Positions 1-6,461 of a stretch of DNA of 10,717 nt are shown piece after piece. The first letter of the stretch is position 1. The number at the start of each line of letters is the position of its first letter. This DNA comes from DASTQL01 sp035462375. GTDB taxonomy: Bacteria; Actinomycetota; Actinomycetes; Jiangellales; Jiangellaceae. Made by a program: the position numbers and the translations under genes. The DNA lies in assembly GCA_035462375.1 (NCBI GenBank), contig DATHUJ010000097.1, forward strand, positions 1-10,717, written 5' to 3'. The notes beneath the pieces are model-generated. The model did not search any database, was not told where the DNA came from, and was given only the letters and a program-made list of their open reading frames with translations.

Positions 1-1
1 G

Positions 2-262
2 ACGGCTGCCAGGGTCGGGTGGTCCGCGCCGGAACCGGTGGTCGAGGCGCCACCGACGCCGGGGTTGCCGGGGCTCACGAACCGCGAGCGGGAGGTCCTG
101 GCCCACGTCATCGCCGGCCGCACCTACGCCGAGATCGCCCGAGAGCTCGTGATCAGCGAGAAGACGGTCAGCGTCCACGTCTCGAACCTGCTGCGGAAGA
201 CCGGGACCACCAGCCGGCTGGAGCTGGCCCGACTCGCTGGCCGGACCGCTGGGCGTGACTGA
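2..262 (+). CDS. LuxR-family transcriptional regulator, C-terminal HTH domain (5' partial)
   Basis: Only the last 86 codons are present; the frame is open to the left window edge. The visible part is a GerE/LuxR-type helix-turn-helix. It opens with the typical LTNREREVL start, followed by the scaffold helix (AEIARELVIS) and the recognition helix (EKTVSVHVSNLLRKTG). This domain binds DNA, usually as a dimer, and its activity is set by an N-terminal sensory part that lies outside the window. That part could be a receiver (NarL type) or a large ATPase (MalT/LAL type). The ending SRLELARLAGR resembles multidomain LuxR regulators, but the choice cannot be made from here. A GTG at 38 is internal to the domain linker and is unlikely to be the start. 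The stop is TGA at 260-262. The next gene converges on it with a 12-bp gap. Confidence 0.85.
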   Translation, partial: TAARVGWSAPEPVVEAPPTPGLPGLTNREREVLAHVIAGRTYAEIARELVISEKTVSVHVSNLLRKTGTTSRLELARLAGRTAGRD

Positions 263-274
263 GGGGGCCGCCGC

Positions 275-883
275 CTACTGCCCGACCCGTCCGTCGATCC
301 GCTCGCGCAGGAAGTCGGCGTGGCCGTTGTGCCGGGCGTACTCCTCGACCATGTGCAGCAGCACTTCGCGGAGCGTGACCTCCACCTCCGGATTGCGTGC
401 CGCGAGACCGAGGTCCGGCGCGCCCGCCACGAACCGCTCGGCGAAGTCGACCTCGCTCCGCCAGGCCGCCCACGCCTCGGCCACGACGTCCGGGTCGGCG
501 ACAGCGCCGTTGAAGTCTCGATCCGGGTCGGCCTCGGACTGGTAGCGCCTCGGAGCCTCCTCTCCCGCCATCCGCCGCCGGAACCAGTTGCGCTCCACCT
601 CGGCCATGTGCCGCACGAGGCCCAGCAGCGACAGGTTGGACGGGGGCACTGCCCTGCGAGCCAGTGCATCTGCATCCAGGTCCGAGCACTTGAGCTCGAG
701 GGTCAGCCGCTGGTCGTGCAGGTACTCGGCGAGGAGGGTTCGTTCGTCGGTGAACCCTCCCTCGGACCTCGGGTCCTCATCGGGGTGGACGAACATGTTG
801 GACCAGCCGAAGTGTCGTACGGGCTCGTCCGGGACCGGTCCGTCCTCGTCACCCATCTGCTGATCATCAGACATCTCGGGCAT
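275..883 (-). CDS. DinB/DUF664 family protein (putative thiol-dependent transferase)
   Basis: 202 aa. After an acidic, probably disordered N-terminus of about 45 residues, the protein shows the DUF664 pattern of the DinB four-helix superfamily. LGLVRHMAEVERNWF holds His92, and LLHMVEEYARHNGHADFLRE holds His177, His185 and His188. Histidines at these places form the metal site in DinB-fold enzymes, several of which in actinobacteria use mycothiol or related thiols as cosubstrate. The actual substrate cannot be told. The ATG at 881-883 is chosen because an AGAGG lies about 8 nt upstream; an in-frame ATG three codons later lacks a ribosome site. The frame stays open far upstream, but that stretch overlaps a clear gene and is not used. 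It follows the membrane-protein gene on the same strand after 59 bp and is probably cotranscribed with it. Confidence 0.88.
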   Translation of the reverse strand: MPEMSDDQQMGDEDGPVPDEPVRHFGWSNMFVHPDEDPRSEGGFTDERTLLAEYLHDQRLTLELKCSDLDADALARRAVPPSNLSLLGLVRHMAEVERNWFRRRMAGEEAPRRYQSEADPDRDFNGAVADPDVVAEAWAAWRSEVDFAERFVAGAPDLGLAARNPEVEVTLREVLLHMVEEYARHNGHADFLRERIDGRVGQ

Positions 884-896
884 GCGTTGATCCTCT

Positions 897-910
897 GCCC
901 CCGTGGGGGC
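897..910. other. Short perfect GC inverted repeat before the DinB-family gene
   Basis: GCCCCC-GT-GGGGGC lies in the 59-bp gap between the membrane-protein stop and the DinB-family start, directly upstream (in the minus direction) of the AGAGG ribosome site. A folded RNA would have 5-6 G-C pairs and a tiny loop. No U-tract follows. It could act as an mRNA stability or partial attenuation element, or be chance in GC-rich DNA. Confidence 0.3.
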
Positions 911-942
911 TCCCGCCAAGGATTGCTCCTGCGTCACGCCGC

Positions 943-1878
943 CTACGGCACCAGCGCACCCAGGATGCCGGAGACGAGCGGGGCGAGGATGAAGAGGCTG
1001 GCCTGCAGCTGCTGGCCGGTGGTCACGTTCACCTGGGTGAGGGTGTCCAGTCGGGCGCGTCCCTCGACCCAGCCCGCGAACTCCTGGCTCGTCGGTCGTG
1101 GCATGTCCTCGACCGAGAAGTAGTGCTCCCGGATGTCGACGCAGAACCGCCGTAGCGAAAGGTGCGCCGGCACGTAGACCAGCACGAGCAGACCGGTGAA
1201 GAACGCCCCGTAGAGCAGCACGGCGGTGGCCGGGAACTCGGACTCGCCCAGGTGCTCGGGGACCGTGGCCAGTCGCAGCGCTCCGGAGGCGAGGACGGCC
1301 AGGCCGATCACGGCACCGGCGGCCCCGAGGAAGCGCCGCATCTGCGCCCTCGCTGACAGCGCGACCTGGATGTCGCCGGTCGTCATCGTCTCGGGCCGGT
1401 GCCGCCGTACTCGGTCCTGCACGAGGCAGATCCCGAAGACGGCGGGCACGCCGACGCCGGCGGCGGCAGCCGTGGTCAGCAGCCATGCCTTGACCTGGTG
1501 ACCGACCAGCGGCCAGGGCGCCTCCCGCGCGGGGGAGAAGAGGGCCAGGAGCGCCAGGGCTGCCACGATCAGGGCGGGGACCACCCAGATGGACCGTGCC
1601 GGGTCCGTCGCCAGGTAGAGCGTGCGCACCTCCCGCCACAGCGGCACCGTGACGACCGCCCAGACGGCCGACTGAGCGGCGAGGACGGCTGCCCACGTGG
1701 CGAAGCCGGGCGAGTTCGCGAACGCGGCGCTGTCCGTCGTCCCGCTCGCGCCGACCAGCAGGAGCGCGACGGCCGCCACCGCCCCCGAGGCCGCCAGGAC
1801 GACGACGGTGATCGGGTTCCAGCTCTCCAGCGTCTTGTCCCACGGCGCCGGAGCCGGTTCCGCGGTCGCGTCCGCCAT
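943..1878 (-). CDS. Seven-helix membrane protein of unknown function
   Basis: 311 aa, not recognised as a named family. Hydrophobic stretches at about residues 23-43, 62-82, 97-116, 131-153, 182-203, 215-238 and 289-310 suggest seven membrane segments. The N-terminus is short, Ala/Pro-rich and hydrophilic (DKTLESWNP just before helix 1). A larger polar loop at about 240-288 contains RRFCVDIREHYFSVEDMPRP. No transporter signature, catalytic motif or heme pattern is evident. The ATG at 1876-1878 is preceded by an excellent ribosome site (AGGAGG, 7 nt spacing), which fixes the start. The gene begins about 150 bp from the divergent hydrolase gene and leads the DinB-family gene on the same strand. 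The pair looks like an operon, but the sequence does not show a shared job. Confidence 0.85.
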   Translation of the reverse strand: MADATAEPAPAPWDKTLESWNPITVVVLAASGAVAAVALLLVGASGTTDSAAFANSPGFATWAAVLAAQSAVWAVVTVPLWREVRTLYLATDPARSIWVVPALIVAALALLALFSPAREAPWPLVGHQVKAWLLTTAAAAGVGVPAVFGICLVQDRVRRHRPETMTTGDIQVALSARAQMRRFLGAAGAVIGLAVLASGALRLATVPEHLGESEFPATAVLLYGAFFTGLLVLVYVPAHLSLRRFCVDIREHYFSVEDMPRPTSQEFAGWVEGRARLDTLTQVNVTTGQQLQASLFILAPLVSGILGALVP

Positions 1879-2029
1879 GCCACCCCCTCCTACCGTCCGG
1901 ACGTTTCCCCTGGGGTGAGACCCTCCACCCGTACGGGGGCAGGATCAACAACCACGTACGCGATGACTTCAGTGGCGCGATGCGGTCTCTGCTCCCGGGA
2001 ATGCCACCACCGACGATCGCGAGGACGCC

Positions 2030-2863
2030 ATGACGCAGACGACGCAGCCGACGGTCAGCACGGGCTACGCGCCGGTGAACGGATTGCAGATGTACTACGA
2101 GGTGCACGGGGAGGGACAGCCGCTCGCCCTGTTGCACGGCGCCTTCTCCGCGATCGGTACGTCCTTCGGCAACGTGCTGCCGGGGTTGGCCCGGTCGCGC
2201 CGGGTGGTCGCGCTGGAGATGCAGGGCCACGGGCGCACTGCGGACATCGACCGGCCGCTGTCGCTCGAGCAGATGGCGGACGACACCGTGGCTGCGCTGC
2301 GGCACCTGGGCGTCGAGCAGGCGGACTTCTTCGGCTACAGCATGGGGGCCGCCGTCGCGCTGCGGGTGGCCGTCCGGCACCCGGACATCGTGCGCAAGCT
2401 GGTGCTCGCTTCCGTGACGTACACGATGGACGGGATCCACCCCGGTCTGATGGACGGTCTGGGCGAGATGACACCGGAGATGATGCACGGGAGCCCGTGG
2501 CACGAGGAGTACCTGCGGATCGCCCCGCGGCCGGAGGACTTCGCCACGCTCTTCGCGAAGAAGACCCGGATGGACCGGGCGACCCAGGACCTCTCGGCGG
2601 ACGCGATCCGGGCCATCGATGCGCCGACCCTGCTGGTGCTCGGCGACTCGGACCTGGTCCGCCCGGAGCACGCGGTCGAGATGTTCCGGCTGCTCGGCGG
2701 CGGTGTCTTCGGCGACCTCCCGGCGGGTCTCCCGGACTCGCAGCTCGCCGTCCTGCCGGGTACCTCGCACGTGACGCTCGTGGAACGGGCCGACCTGCTG
2801 CTCTCGATCGTCCCGACGTTTCTCGACGCCCCTGTCGCGGCGCGCGTCCGATCACCTCGGTGA
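2030..2863 (+). CDS. Alpha/beta-fold hydrolase
   Basis: 277 aa, normal for single-domain alpha/beta hydrolases. Visible motifs are the oxyanion-hole LLHGAF (35-40), the nucleophile elbow GYSMG with Ser104, the acid in LGDSDLV (Asp208 most likely) and the catalytic histidine in GTSHVTLVE (His247). The stretch at about 132-190, rich in Met and charged residues (MDGIHPGLMDGLGEMTPEMM), is the cap region that sets substrate choice. The triad is complete, so the enzyme should be active on an ester, lactone or similar bond; the substrate is not identifiable. No signal peptide is seen, so it is probably cytosolic. The start ATG has GAGG about 5 nt upstream. It diverges from the seven-helix membrane protein and converges on the polytopic membrane protein at 2915-3997. 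I could not identify a convincing promoter in the 151-bp divergent gap. Confidence 0.93.
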   Translation: MTQTTQPTVSTGYAPVNGLQMYYEVHGEGQPLALLHGAFSAIGTSFGNVLPGLARSRRVVALEMQGHGRTADIDRPLSLEQMADDTVAALRHLGVEQADFFGYSMGAAVALRVAVRHPDIVRKLVLASVTYTMDGIHPGLMDGLGEMTPEMMHGSPWHEEYLRIAPRPEDFATLFAKKTRMDRATQDLSADAIRAIDAPTLLVLGDSDLVRPEHAVEMFRLLGGGVFGDLPAGLPDSQLAVLPGTSHVTLVERADLLLSIVPTFLDAPVAARVRSPR

Positions 2864-2918
2864 TCATGGAAGCATCGCCCTCGTGGGCCGGCCGGGAGGG
2901 CGATCGGGCCATGATCAC
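2860..2918. terminator. Bidirectional terminator-like long inverted repeat between convergent genes
   Basis: The outer arms GTGATCATGG (2860-2869) and CCATGATCAC (2909-2918) are perfect complements. The inner arms ATCGCCCTC (2874-2882) and GAGGGCGAT (2896-2904) are also perfect. They are separated by a symmetric 4x4 internal loop and close on a 13-nt GC loop. The stop codons of both converging genes, TGA at 2861-2863 (+) and at 2915-2917 (-), sit inside the outer stem. There is no T-tract, as is common for actinobacterial terminators. A smaller hairpin, ATCACC-TC-GGTGAT (2851-2864), overlaps the left arm and would compete with it. The position strongly suggests termination in both directions. 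Confidence 0.65.
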
Positions 2919-3997
2919 GGCGTGTGGGGGTGGGCGGGCGCCTCGGCGGAGAAGCGGTACTCGTACACCGGCCGGTAACGGTCGTAGAGGGTCACGAGGA
3001 CGCTGAAGAGCAGTACGAAGAACAGCGCGTTGGTCAGGTTGATGGAGCCGGACCGGATCACGTCGACCGCGACCAGGATGCCGACGTTGACGGCGACCCG
3101 GACGAGGAAGGACGCGATCACCGACTCGGTGCTCCAGCCGTGGCGGGCCACCCAGAGCCCGATGACGGCGTTGACGAGCACGAAGACCGCGATCCAGGTG
3201 AAGAGCGCGAGGCTCGACACCCTGACCCCCGGCAGCACGGACCCGAAGATCACCGTCAGCAGCCCGATGAGGAAGACCTTCTCGAGCGAGGCGGCGGACC
3301 AGACCCTGCCGTGCTCGGCCATGAACGCAGTGCGCTCGTGCGCCTCGTCCATGGCCGTCGGCAGGGGCGGCGCCGTGAGCTGCCACGTGTGGTCGGCCGG
3401 GTCGAGCCGCGGCCGTACGAGGAACCAGAAGGCCAGCAGCAGGCCGACGACGCCTACGACGACGGCGGGGCCGAACCACGGGACCTCGGCGACCGTGTCG
3501 GTGAAGTCGAGCTGGGCGATGTGGATCCAGTACTCCTGCGGAAGCTTGACGAACACCCAGATGAGGGCTGCGGTCACGACCCAGAACCGCATGCCGAAGC
3601 GGGCGGGGTCCCATCGCGAGCGGATGGCCTCGTACGCGATGAAGAAGTACTCGAAGGTGTTCGGGAAGATCAGCAGCAGCGTACGGACCTGGGTGAGCTC
3701 GAAGGCGACGACGCCGATCTGCCGGTAGAAGAACAGGAAGCGTGACACCGTGAATGCGGGCAGGCTGGTCCAGTTGCGCATGGTGGCGATGTAGGCGATG
3801 CCCAGGTAGAAGACGTCCATCGCCTTGTCGTAGCCCTGGTAGAAGGGCGGGTCGAAGCCGAAGGTCTGGAAGACCGTCTGGTCGATGCCGTCGACGACCA
3901 GGCAGGCGATGATCGCCGGGAGCGGGTAGCGGAAGATCGCCAGGGGCAGGAAGAACCGGACCAGCACCACGGTCCAGAACACGACCTCGGCGGTCAC
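2915..3997 (-). CDS. Polytopic membrane protein of unknown function
   Basis: 360 aa, about nine or ten hydrophobic stretches (about 5-22, 25-35, 58-73, 86-110, 137-150, 175-194, 238-258, 262-284, 292-313, 320-337). I do not recognise a named family. Charged or aromatic residues embedded in membrane-like sequence stand out: YDKAMDVFYLGIAYIATMRN (56-75), SRFLFFYRQIGVVAFELTQ (85-103) and IFPNTFEYFFIAYEAIRSRW (110-129). Such a pattern suggests a functional membrane core rather than a simple anchor. A soluble loop lies at about 195-237. The start is GTG at 3995-3997. It overlaps the TGA stop of the upstream acetyltransferase gene (GTGA, 3994-3997), so the two are probably translationally coupled. 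The C-terminus (AEAPAHPHTP) is polar. The stop codon lies in the long inverted repeat shared with the convergent hydrolase gene. Confidence 0.87.
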   Translation of the reverse strand: MTAEVVFWTVVLVRFFLPLAIFRYPLPAIIACLVVDGIDQTVFQTFGFDPPFYQGYDKAMDVFYLGIAYIATMRNWTSLPAFTVSRFLFFYRQIGVVAFELTQVRTLLLIFPNTFEYFFIAYEAIRSRWDPARFGMRFWVVTAALIWVFVKLPQEYWIHIAQLDFTDTVAEVPWFGPAVVVGVVGLLLAFWFLVRPRLDPADHTWQLTAPPLPTAMDEAHERTAFMAEHGRVWSAASLEKVFLIGLLTVIFGSVLPGVRVSSLALFTWIAVFVLVNAVIGLWVARHGWSTESVIASFLVRVAVNVGILVAVDVIRSGSINLTNALFFVLLFSVLVTLYDRYRPVYEYRFSAEAPAHPHTP

Positions 3998-4599
3998 GCG
4001 TCCTCACCTGCTCTGCCGAGGGCGCGGCGGACGACGACGCGGACGTTGCCCCCGCCGGCGGAGGAGCGGGTCGGTGAGACGACCGAGAAGCCGGCCCGCT
4101 CGAACATCCCCAGCGTGCCGGTGTAGGCCGAGGCGGAGGTGATGCGGTCGCCGCCGGTGCTGACGGGATATGCCTCCAGAGTTCGAGCCCCGTTGGCTTC
4201 GGCGTGGCCGACGGCGGCGTCGAGGAGGGCGGTCGCGACGCCGGAGCGGCGGGCCCGCCGGCCTACCACGAAGCAGACGACGGACCACACGTCCTCACCC
4301 GGGACGTGGGGGATCGTCCGCGACCTGGTGAGGCGCGGGAAATCCTCCCGGGGCCCCAGGCTCACCCAGCCGACGGCCGTGCCGTCGCGGCGGGCGACCA
4401 GGCCCGGCGTCGGTCCGCCGCCCTCGACGAGGTCGTACAGCGCGTTGCGGTTGGCCTCGGTGTTCGTGAGCGACCAGGACCTGCTCGGCAACCGCCAGTA
4501 CAAGCACCAGCACCGCTTGGGGTCGCCGCCTTGGCCGAAGAGATCGGCCAGAGTGCCCCACGTCCGGCCGTCGAGCGGCGTGATCGTCAGGTCGTCCAC
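3994..4599 (-). CDS. GNAT family N-acetyltransferase
   Basis: 201 aa. The acetyl-CoA binding motif A is clear: CFVVGRRARRSGVATALLDAAV (parts of 109-130), with the R-x-x-G-x-A turn at 117-122. The C-terminal beta-bulge region ends in MFERAGF (165-171). The early KRCWCLYWRLP (28-38) is typical of a GNAT subgroup with a conserved Trp/Cys-rich strand. It should transfer an acetyl group from acetyl-CoA to an amine; the acceptor is unknown. The start is taken as GTG 4597-4599. No ribosome site is visible, but a weak -10-like CACAAT lies 7 nt upstream, so a leaderless message is possible. It is the first gene of a pair with the polytopic membrane protein (4-nt overlap) and diverges from the receiver/flavoprotein gene. 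An effect on the membrane protein's substrate is conceivable but not shown. Confidence 0.88.
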   Translation of the reverse strand: MDDLTITPLDGRTWGTLADLFGQGGDPKRCWCLYWRLPSRSWSLTNTEANRNALYDLVEGGGPTPGLVARRDGTAVGWVSLGPREDFPRLTRSRTIPHVPGEDVWSVVCFVVGRRARRSGVATALLDAAVGHAEANGARTLEAYPVSTGGDRITSASAYTGTLGMFERAGFSVVSPTRSSAGGGNVRVVVRRALGRAGEDA

Positions 4600-4721
4600 G
4601 CGGCTGATTGTGCACGCCGACGCGGGCTCATGAGTGCGGTTGCCGGGTTGGTCCTGGTGGCGGCGAGTCGGCCCGGCTGGTGCTCCGACAGACAGCCACG
4701 ACTCGGGGTCGTTCGTTCCTC

Positions 4722-4733
4722 TAGCCTCGGAGG
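4722..4733 (+). promoter_or_regulatory. -10 element TAGCCT placed for a leaderless mRNA
   Basis: TAGCCT (4722-4727) fits the actinobacterial -10 pattern TANNNT and is followed by exactly 6 nt and then the ATG of the receiver/flavoprotein gene. Transcription would therefore begin at or next to the start codon. The GGAGG at 4729-4733 abuts the ATG with no spacer and is too close to serve it. There is no other in-frame start nearby. No good -35 is seen at 16-18 bp. Confidence 0.5.
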
Positions 4734-6461
4734 ATGCCTGGTGGGAAGTGGGAGGGATCCGGTCCGCTGCGCCCGATCCTCCTGGCGGTCGTCACGGACC
4801 CAGGAGGGCTCGACCGGGTCGAGGACGAGCTGCAGCAGGCCTTCGGGAGCGAGTTCCGGATCCGTGGGGAGCGGACCGGCCCCGACGCTCTGCGCCTCGT
4901 CGAGCAGGCACGGGAACAAGGCCAGTCGGTGGCGGTGGCCCTGGTCGACTACAGCCTCGCCGCGGAGCAGCGCAGCGAGCTGTTGACGCGCCTGCGCAGC
5001 GAACACCCCAACGCGCGGCGGGCGATGCTGGTCGAGTGGGGGTCGTGGGCCGACCGGGACACCGCGAGCGAGGTGCTTCGGGCCATGGCCGTCGGCGACA
5101 TCAACTACTACGTGCTCAAACCGTGGATCTCGCGGGACGAGCTGTTCCACCGGACCATCGCCGAGTTCGTGCAGGAGTGGTCACGCAGCGATCCCGCGAA
5201 CCTCCGGGAGGTCGTGGTGGTGGCGGACCGTCACTCGGCCAGGGCATCGGCTATCCGGAGCCTGCTCACCCGCAACGGGATCCCGCACGCGTTCCGAGAG
5301 GAAGGCTCGGCCGCGGCCGACGCAGTCCTGCGCGAGGTGAACCTGGAGGGACTGGACTCCTCCGGCGCCGAGGTCCTGGTCTGGATGGCGGCGCTCGGCG
5401 GCCCGGTGCTGCTCGACCCGACCGACGTCGAAGTGGTCCAGGCCTGGGGTGTACCCACCATGCTGGGTCCCGAGGACCGCGATTTCGACGTGCTCGTCGT
5501 CGGAGGCGGGCCGGCCGGTCTCGCCGCTGCGGTCTACGGGTCCTCCGAGGGGCTGCGCACGCTGGTCGTCGAACGCGAGTCGATCGGCGGGCAGGCCGGG
5601 TCGAGCTCACTGATCCGCAACTATCTGGGCTTCTCCAGGGGCATCAGCGGTGCCGACCTGGCCCAGCGCGGCTACCAGCAGGCGTGGGTCTTCGGCACGT
5701 ACTTCCTCTTCCTTCGCGAGGTCCGACACCTCGATGTCGACGACGGCGGGGTGTTCACTGCCGAGATCAGCGGTGTCGGGAAGGTCACCGCGCGAGCGGT
5801 GGTGCTGGCCACCGGTGTCTCCTACCGCCGGCTCGGCGTCGCCGACATCGAGGCGCTCACCGGCGCCGGCGTCTACTACGGTGCCAGCGTCTCTGAGGCA
5901 CAGGGGCTCACCGACCTGCATGCCGTCGTCGTGGGTGGTGGCAACTCGGCCGGCCAGGCGGTCCTCCACCTGGCGCGCTACTGCGAACGGGTGACTCTGG
6001 TGGTCCGTGCCGCCGCTCTGGGGCAGGGCATGTCCTCCTACCTCGTGGACGCGATCGAGGCGACGCCGAACATCGGCGTGCAGACCTCGGCCGAAGTGGT
6101 CGGCGGTGGGGGCGAAGGGAGGCTCTCTCAGGTCACCGTCAGGGACCGGACGACGGGCGAACGGCAGGTGGTCAGGGCCGACGGGCTGTTTGTGATGATC
6201 GGCGCCCAGCCCCGCACCGACTGGCTCCCGGAGTCCGTCGGGCGCGACCGTTTCGGGTTCGTCCTGGCCGGGTCCGACGCCGAGAGCAGTGGCGGCTGGC
6301 CCCTGGCGCGCCCGCCGTTCCCGTACGAGTCGACGCTGCCGGGGCTCTTCGCGGTCGGCGACGTCCGGTGCGGGTCGGTGAAGCGGGTCGCCTCGGCGGT
6401 CGGTGAGGGCTCGGTCGTCGTCTCGCAGCTGCACGAACTCTTCAAGGCACGGCATGGCTGA
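4734..6461 (+). CDS. Fused pseudo-receiver / glutaredoxin-like / thioredoxin-reductase-type flavoprotein without redox cysteines
   Basis: 575 aa, three parts. Residues 12-145 form a receiver fold with Asp72 (LVDYS) and Lys129 (YVLKPW) kept. The N-terminal acidic cluster is reduced to VTD (Asp22) and the usual Thr/Ser is Val100, so phosphorylation is doubtful. Residues about 157-245 resemble a glutaredoxin-like domain with no CxxC. Residues 250-575 match low-molecular-weight thioredoxin reductase: FAD site VVGGGPAGLAAAVYG, GGQAGSSSLIRNYLGF, ATG (359-361), NADPH-type VVVGGGNSAGQAV (398-410) and FAD-binding FAVGDVRCGSVKRVASAVGEG. The CxxC expected before the second Rossmann motif is replaced by GASV (383-386). 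The only cysteines in the reductase part are Cys417 and Cys546. The layout matches a known group annotated as fused response regulator/thioredoxin-disulfide reductase, but thioredoxin reduction by the usual chemistry is not possible here. The start is ATG 4734, probably leaderless. Its stop overlaps the cyclase start by 8 nt. Confidence 0.92.
   Translation: MPGGKWEGSGPLRPILLAVVTDPGGLDRVEDELQQAFGSEFRIRGERTGPDALRLVEQAREQGQSVAVALVDYSLAAEQRSELLTRLRSEHPNARRAMLVEWGSWADRDTASEVLRAMAVGDINYYVLKPWISRDELFHRTIAEFVQEWSRSDPANLREVVVVADRHSARASAIRSLLTRNGIPHAFREEGSAAADAVLREVNLEGLDSSGAEVLVWMAALGGPVLLDPTDVEVVQAWGVPTMLGPEDRDFDVLVVGGGPAGLAAAVYGSSEGLRTLVVERESIGGQAGSSSLIRNYLGFSRGISGADLAQRGYQQAWVFGTYFLFLREVRHLDVDDGGVFTAEISGVGKVTARAVVLATGVSYRRLGVADIEALTGAGVYYGASVSEAQGLTDLHAVVVGGGNSAGQAVLHLARYCERVTLVVRAAALGQGMSSYLVDAIEATPNIGVQTSAEVVGGGGEGRLSQVTVRDRTTGERQVVRADGLFVMIGAQPRTDWLPESVGRDRFGFVLAGSDAESSGGWPLARPPFPYESTLPGLFAVGDVRCGSVKRVASAVGEGSVVVSQLHELFKARHG

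Noticed and set aside
884..2770. The DinB-family reading frame stays open on the minus strand far upstream, to about 2770.
   Set aside because: It overlaps the well-supported membrane protein in another frame and is antisense to the hydrolase. The ATG at 883 has a ribosome site. Long chance frames are normal in such GC-rich DNA.
1399..3006. A 535-codon open frame on the plus strand.
   Set aside because: It is low-complexity Arg/Gly/Pro sequence, a shadow of genes in the other frames.
2055..4007. A 650-codon open frame on the minus strand through the hydrolase and polytopic membrane protein genes.
   Set aside because: The predicted protein is Arg/Pro/Ala-rich with no recognisable motifs, while the overlapping frames show a full hydrolase triad and clean membrane segments.
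4630..4733. Small open frame from ATG 4630 in the divergent gap (MSAVAGLVLVAAS...).
   Set aside because: No ribosome site, and it runs out of frame into the flavoprotein gene. The gap is better explained as a promoter region.
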